This document shows, piece by piece, positions 53,144-53,857 of a stretch of 53,857 nucleotides of DNA. Position 1 is the first letter of the stretch. Each line of letters starts with the position of its first letter. This DNA comes from Pseudogemmobacter hezensis (GTDB taxonomy: Bacteria; Pseudomonadota; Alphaproteobacteria; Rhodobacterales; Rhodobacteraceae), in contig NZ_JABJXT010000023.1 of assembly GCF_013155295.1 (NCBI RefSeq), positions 1 to 53,857 of the forward strand. The letters are read 5' to 3'. Under the pieces are notes generated by a model. It was not told the DNA's origin. It did no database searches and worked only from the letters and a program-made list of their open reading frames with translations. The translations under genes were made by a program, and so were the position numbers.

Positions 53144-53770
53144 ATGCTAAGATTTTTCTGGCGTTTGAGCAGGTTTTTAATCCGGTCGTTCTGGAAGATC
53201 AGTTTCGTTCTCACTTTCCTGCTATTTATTGCTGCCCAACTTATAGCTGGCGTCTCTGGCTTGGTTGGGAGTGTTTTTAAATCAGTCTTTGGCACGGATA
53301 CCGTGGCCACGTTAGCGGATGAGCGTTCCAGGAAGGCTGCCTCGGAGGCGGAGAACCTTCGGAAGCAGAATGTCGATCTGAACGACAAGAACACTCAAGC
53401 GGCGCGTGATCTTGATGATGCGCGTGCGAAGAACAGGCAACTCACTGCAACGGCTGACCGAGTAGAGCTTGAAAACAGATCACTCCGAAAGGACGCGGCA
53501 GAGCTTAGGGCTAGGGCCAGCAGAGAAGTCACCTGGAAGGGTAAGAAGCGCCCACTGGCAGAGGCGGTGACTGATATGGCTGGCGGAGTAGGCAAACGCA
53601 CCCGCACTGCTGCTGCGGCTAATGTCGCATCGGTGTTTGGCGAAGCTGTGCCGGTCTATGGTGTAGCTGTGATCGTTGCTTCGACGGCATACGAACTCAA
53701 GGTTTCGTGCGACAATATGCGGGACATGAGTGTTGTTTCTCACCCAGAACTGAGCCGTTTAAGGGCATAA
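53144..53770 (+). CDS. Membrane-anchored coiled-coil protein, C-terminus probably altered by insertion
   Basis: A 208-residue protein. A basic N-terminus leads to a membrane helix (about residues 18-42), then a coiled coil (about 58-125, LADERSRKAASEAENLRKQN and following, rich in E, K, R, D). A second conserved-looking region is TAAAANVASVFGEAVPVYGV, AVIVASTAYELKVSCDNMRD. The last residues, VVSHPELSRLRA, lie in the presumed IS end, so the natural C-terminus is likely lost. ATG at 53144 is used; GTG at 53138 is possible. It follows the KAP stub by 48 bases. Function unknown. Confidence 0.65.
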   Translation: MLRFFWRLSRFLIRSFWKISFVLTFLLFIAAQLIAGVSGLVGSVFKSVFGTDTVATLADERSRKAASEAENLRKQNVDLNDKNTQAARDLDDARAKNRQLTATADRVELENRSLRKDAAELRARASREVTWKGKKRPLAEAVTDMAGGVGKRTRTAAAANVASVFGEAVPVYGVAVIVASTAYELKVSCDNMRDMSVVSHPELSRLRA

Positions 53771-53857
53771 TTTTCACTGAGAACTGAGCCATGTGAACCT
53801 TCCTCCAAAGCGGTGAGCGGCGGGGGCAACGGAGTGATCCACATGGGACTTTTGAAC
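53731..53857 (+). mobile_element. Left end of a possible IS21-type element
   Basis: The 11-bp direct repeat AGAACTGAGCC occurs at 53746-53756 and 53780-53790, following TGTTGTTTCTCAC (53731). Repeats of this type near a TG end, before an istA gene, are typical of IS21 elements. An ATG at 53843 (MGLLN, cut by the window edge) may start istA. It is truncated, so the assignment is tentative. Confidence 0.4.

Overview
The window is chromosomal DNA of an alphaproteobacterium, most likely a member of the Rhodobacteraceae (Paracoccus/Rhodobacter/Gemmobacter-like). The evidence is high GC content, a Hint-domain secreted-type protein, a tiny aa3-oxidase subunit IV, a DUF6173-like protein, an ETF-ubiquinone oxidoreductase, a carnitine operon of the alphaproteobacterial type with a fused dehydrogenase-thioesterase, and dispersed GGATATTT..AGACAGATGAA intergenic elements that I associate with this family. 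Genus cannot be fixed from the sequence alone.

Layout. 1-20106 is the tuf-S10-spc-alpha ribosomal super-cluster on the plus strand: tuf (3' end), rpsJ, rplC, rplD, rplW, rplB, rpsS, rplV, rpsC, rplP, rpmC, rpsQ, rplN, rplX, rplE, rpsN, rpsH, rplF, rplR, rpsE, rpmD, rplO, secY, adk, rpsM, rpsK, rpoA, rplQ. Gene order is canonical, but three non-ribosomal insertions split it: two unknown genes between rplW and rplB, a Hint-domain protein between rplP and rpmC, and a glycosyltransferase plus an opposing TonB-C protein between rpmD and rplO. In each case the ribosomal block upstream ends in an intrinsic terminator, so the cluster is cut into several transcription units.

20484-29298 (plus) is a housekeeping block: HtrA-type protease, rarA, ttcA, a membrane EAL protein with a dead GGDEF domain, yidC, a MOSC protein and engB. 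It ends at a pair of palindromes that probably act as a bidirectional terminator. 29378-34972 (minus) carries an SDR oxidoreductase, ispE, a long TPR protein and ETF-QO. 35289-36955 (plus) has greA and a membrane protein. 36974-43764 is mostly minus: GNAT, mobB, mobA, a lipoprotein, CoxIV, a DUF6173-like protein, a metallo-beta-lactamase-fold hydrolase and parE. A 48-residue plus-strand membrane protein with 17-bp tandem repeats at its 3' end sits just downstream of parE.

43847-52065 is a carnitine/gamma-butyrobetaine catabolic locus. A divergent GlxA/CdhR-type regulator faces an operon of BKACE cleavage enzyme, carnitine dehydrogenase-thioesterase fusion, acyl-CoA dehydrogenase, SelW-like thioredoxin-fold protein, ADP-forming acyl-CoA ligase and a CaiD-like hydratase. 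Together these could take gamma-butyrobetaine or crotonobetaine through the CoA thioester to carnitine, dehydrocarnitine and finally glycine betaine plus acetoacetate.

52066-53857 is a lower-GC accessory scar: an IS3-type integrase remnant, a short protein with a VHDS motif, a KAP-type P-loop NTPase cut off exactly at Walker A, a membrane/coiled-coil protein, and what looks like the left end of an IS21-type element. The most unusual material is here, in the insertions within the ribosomal cluster, and in the 29-bp inverted repeat at 49026-49198.
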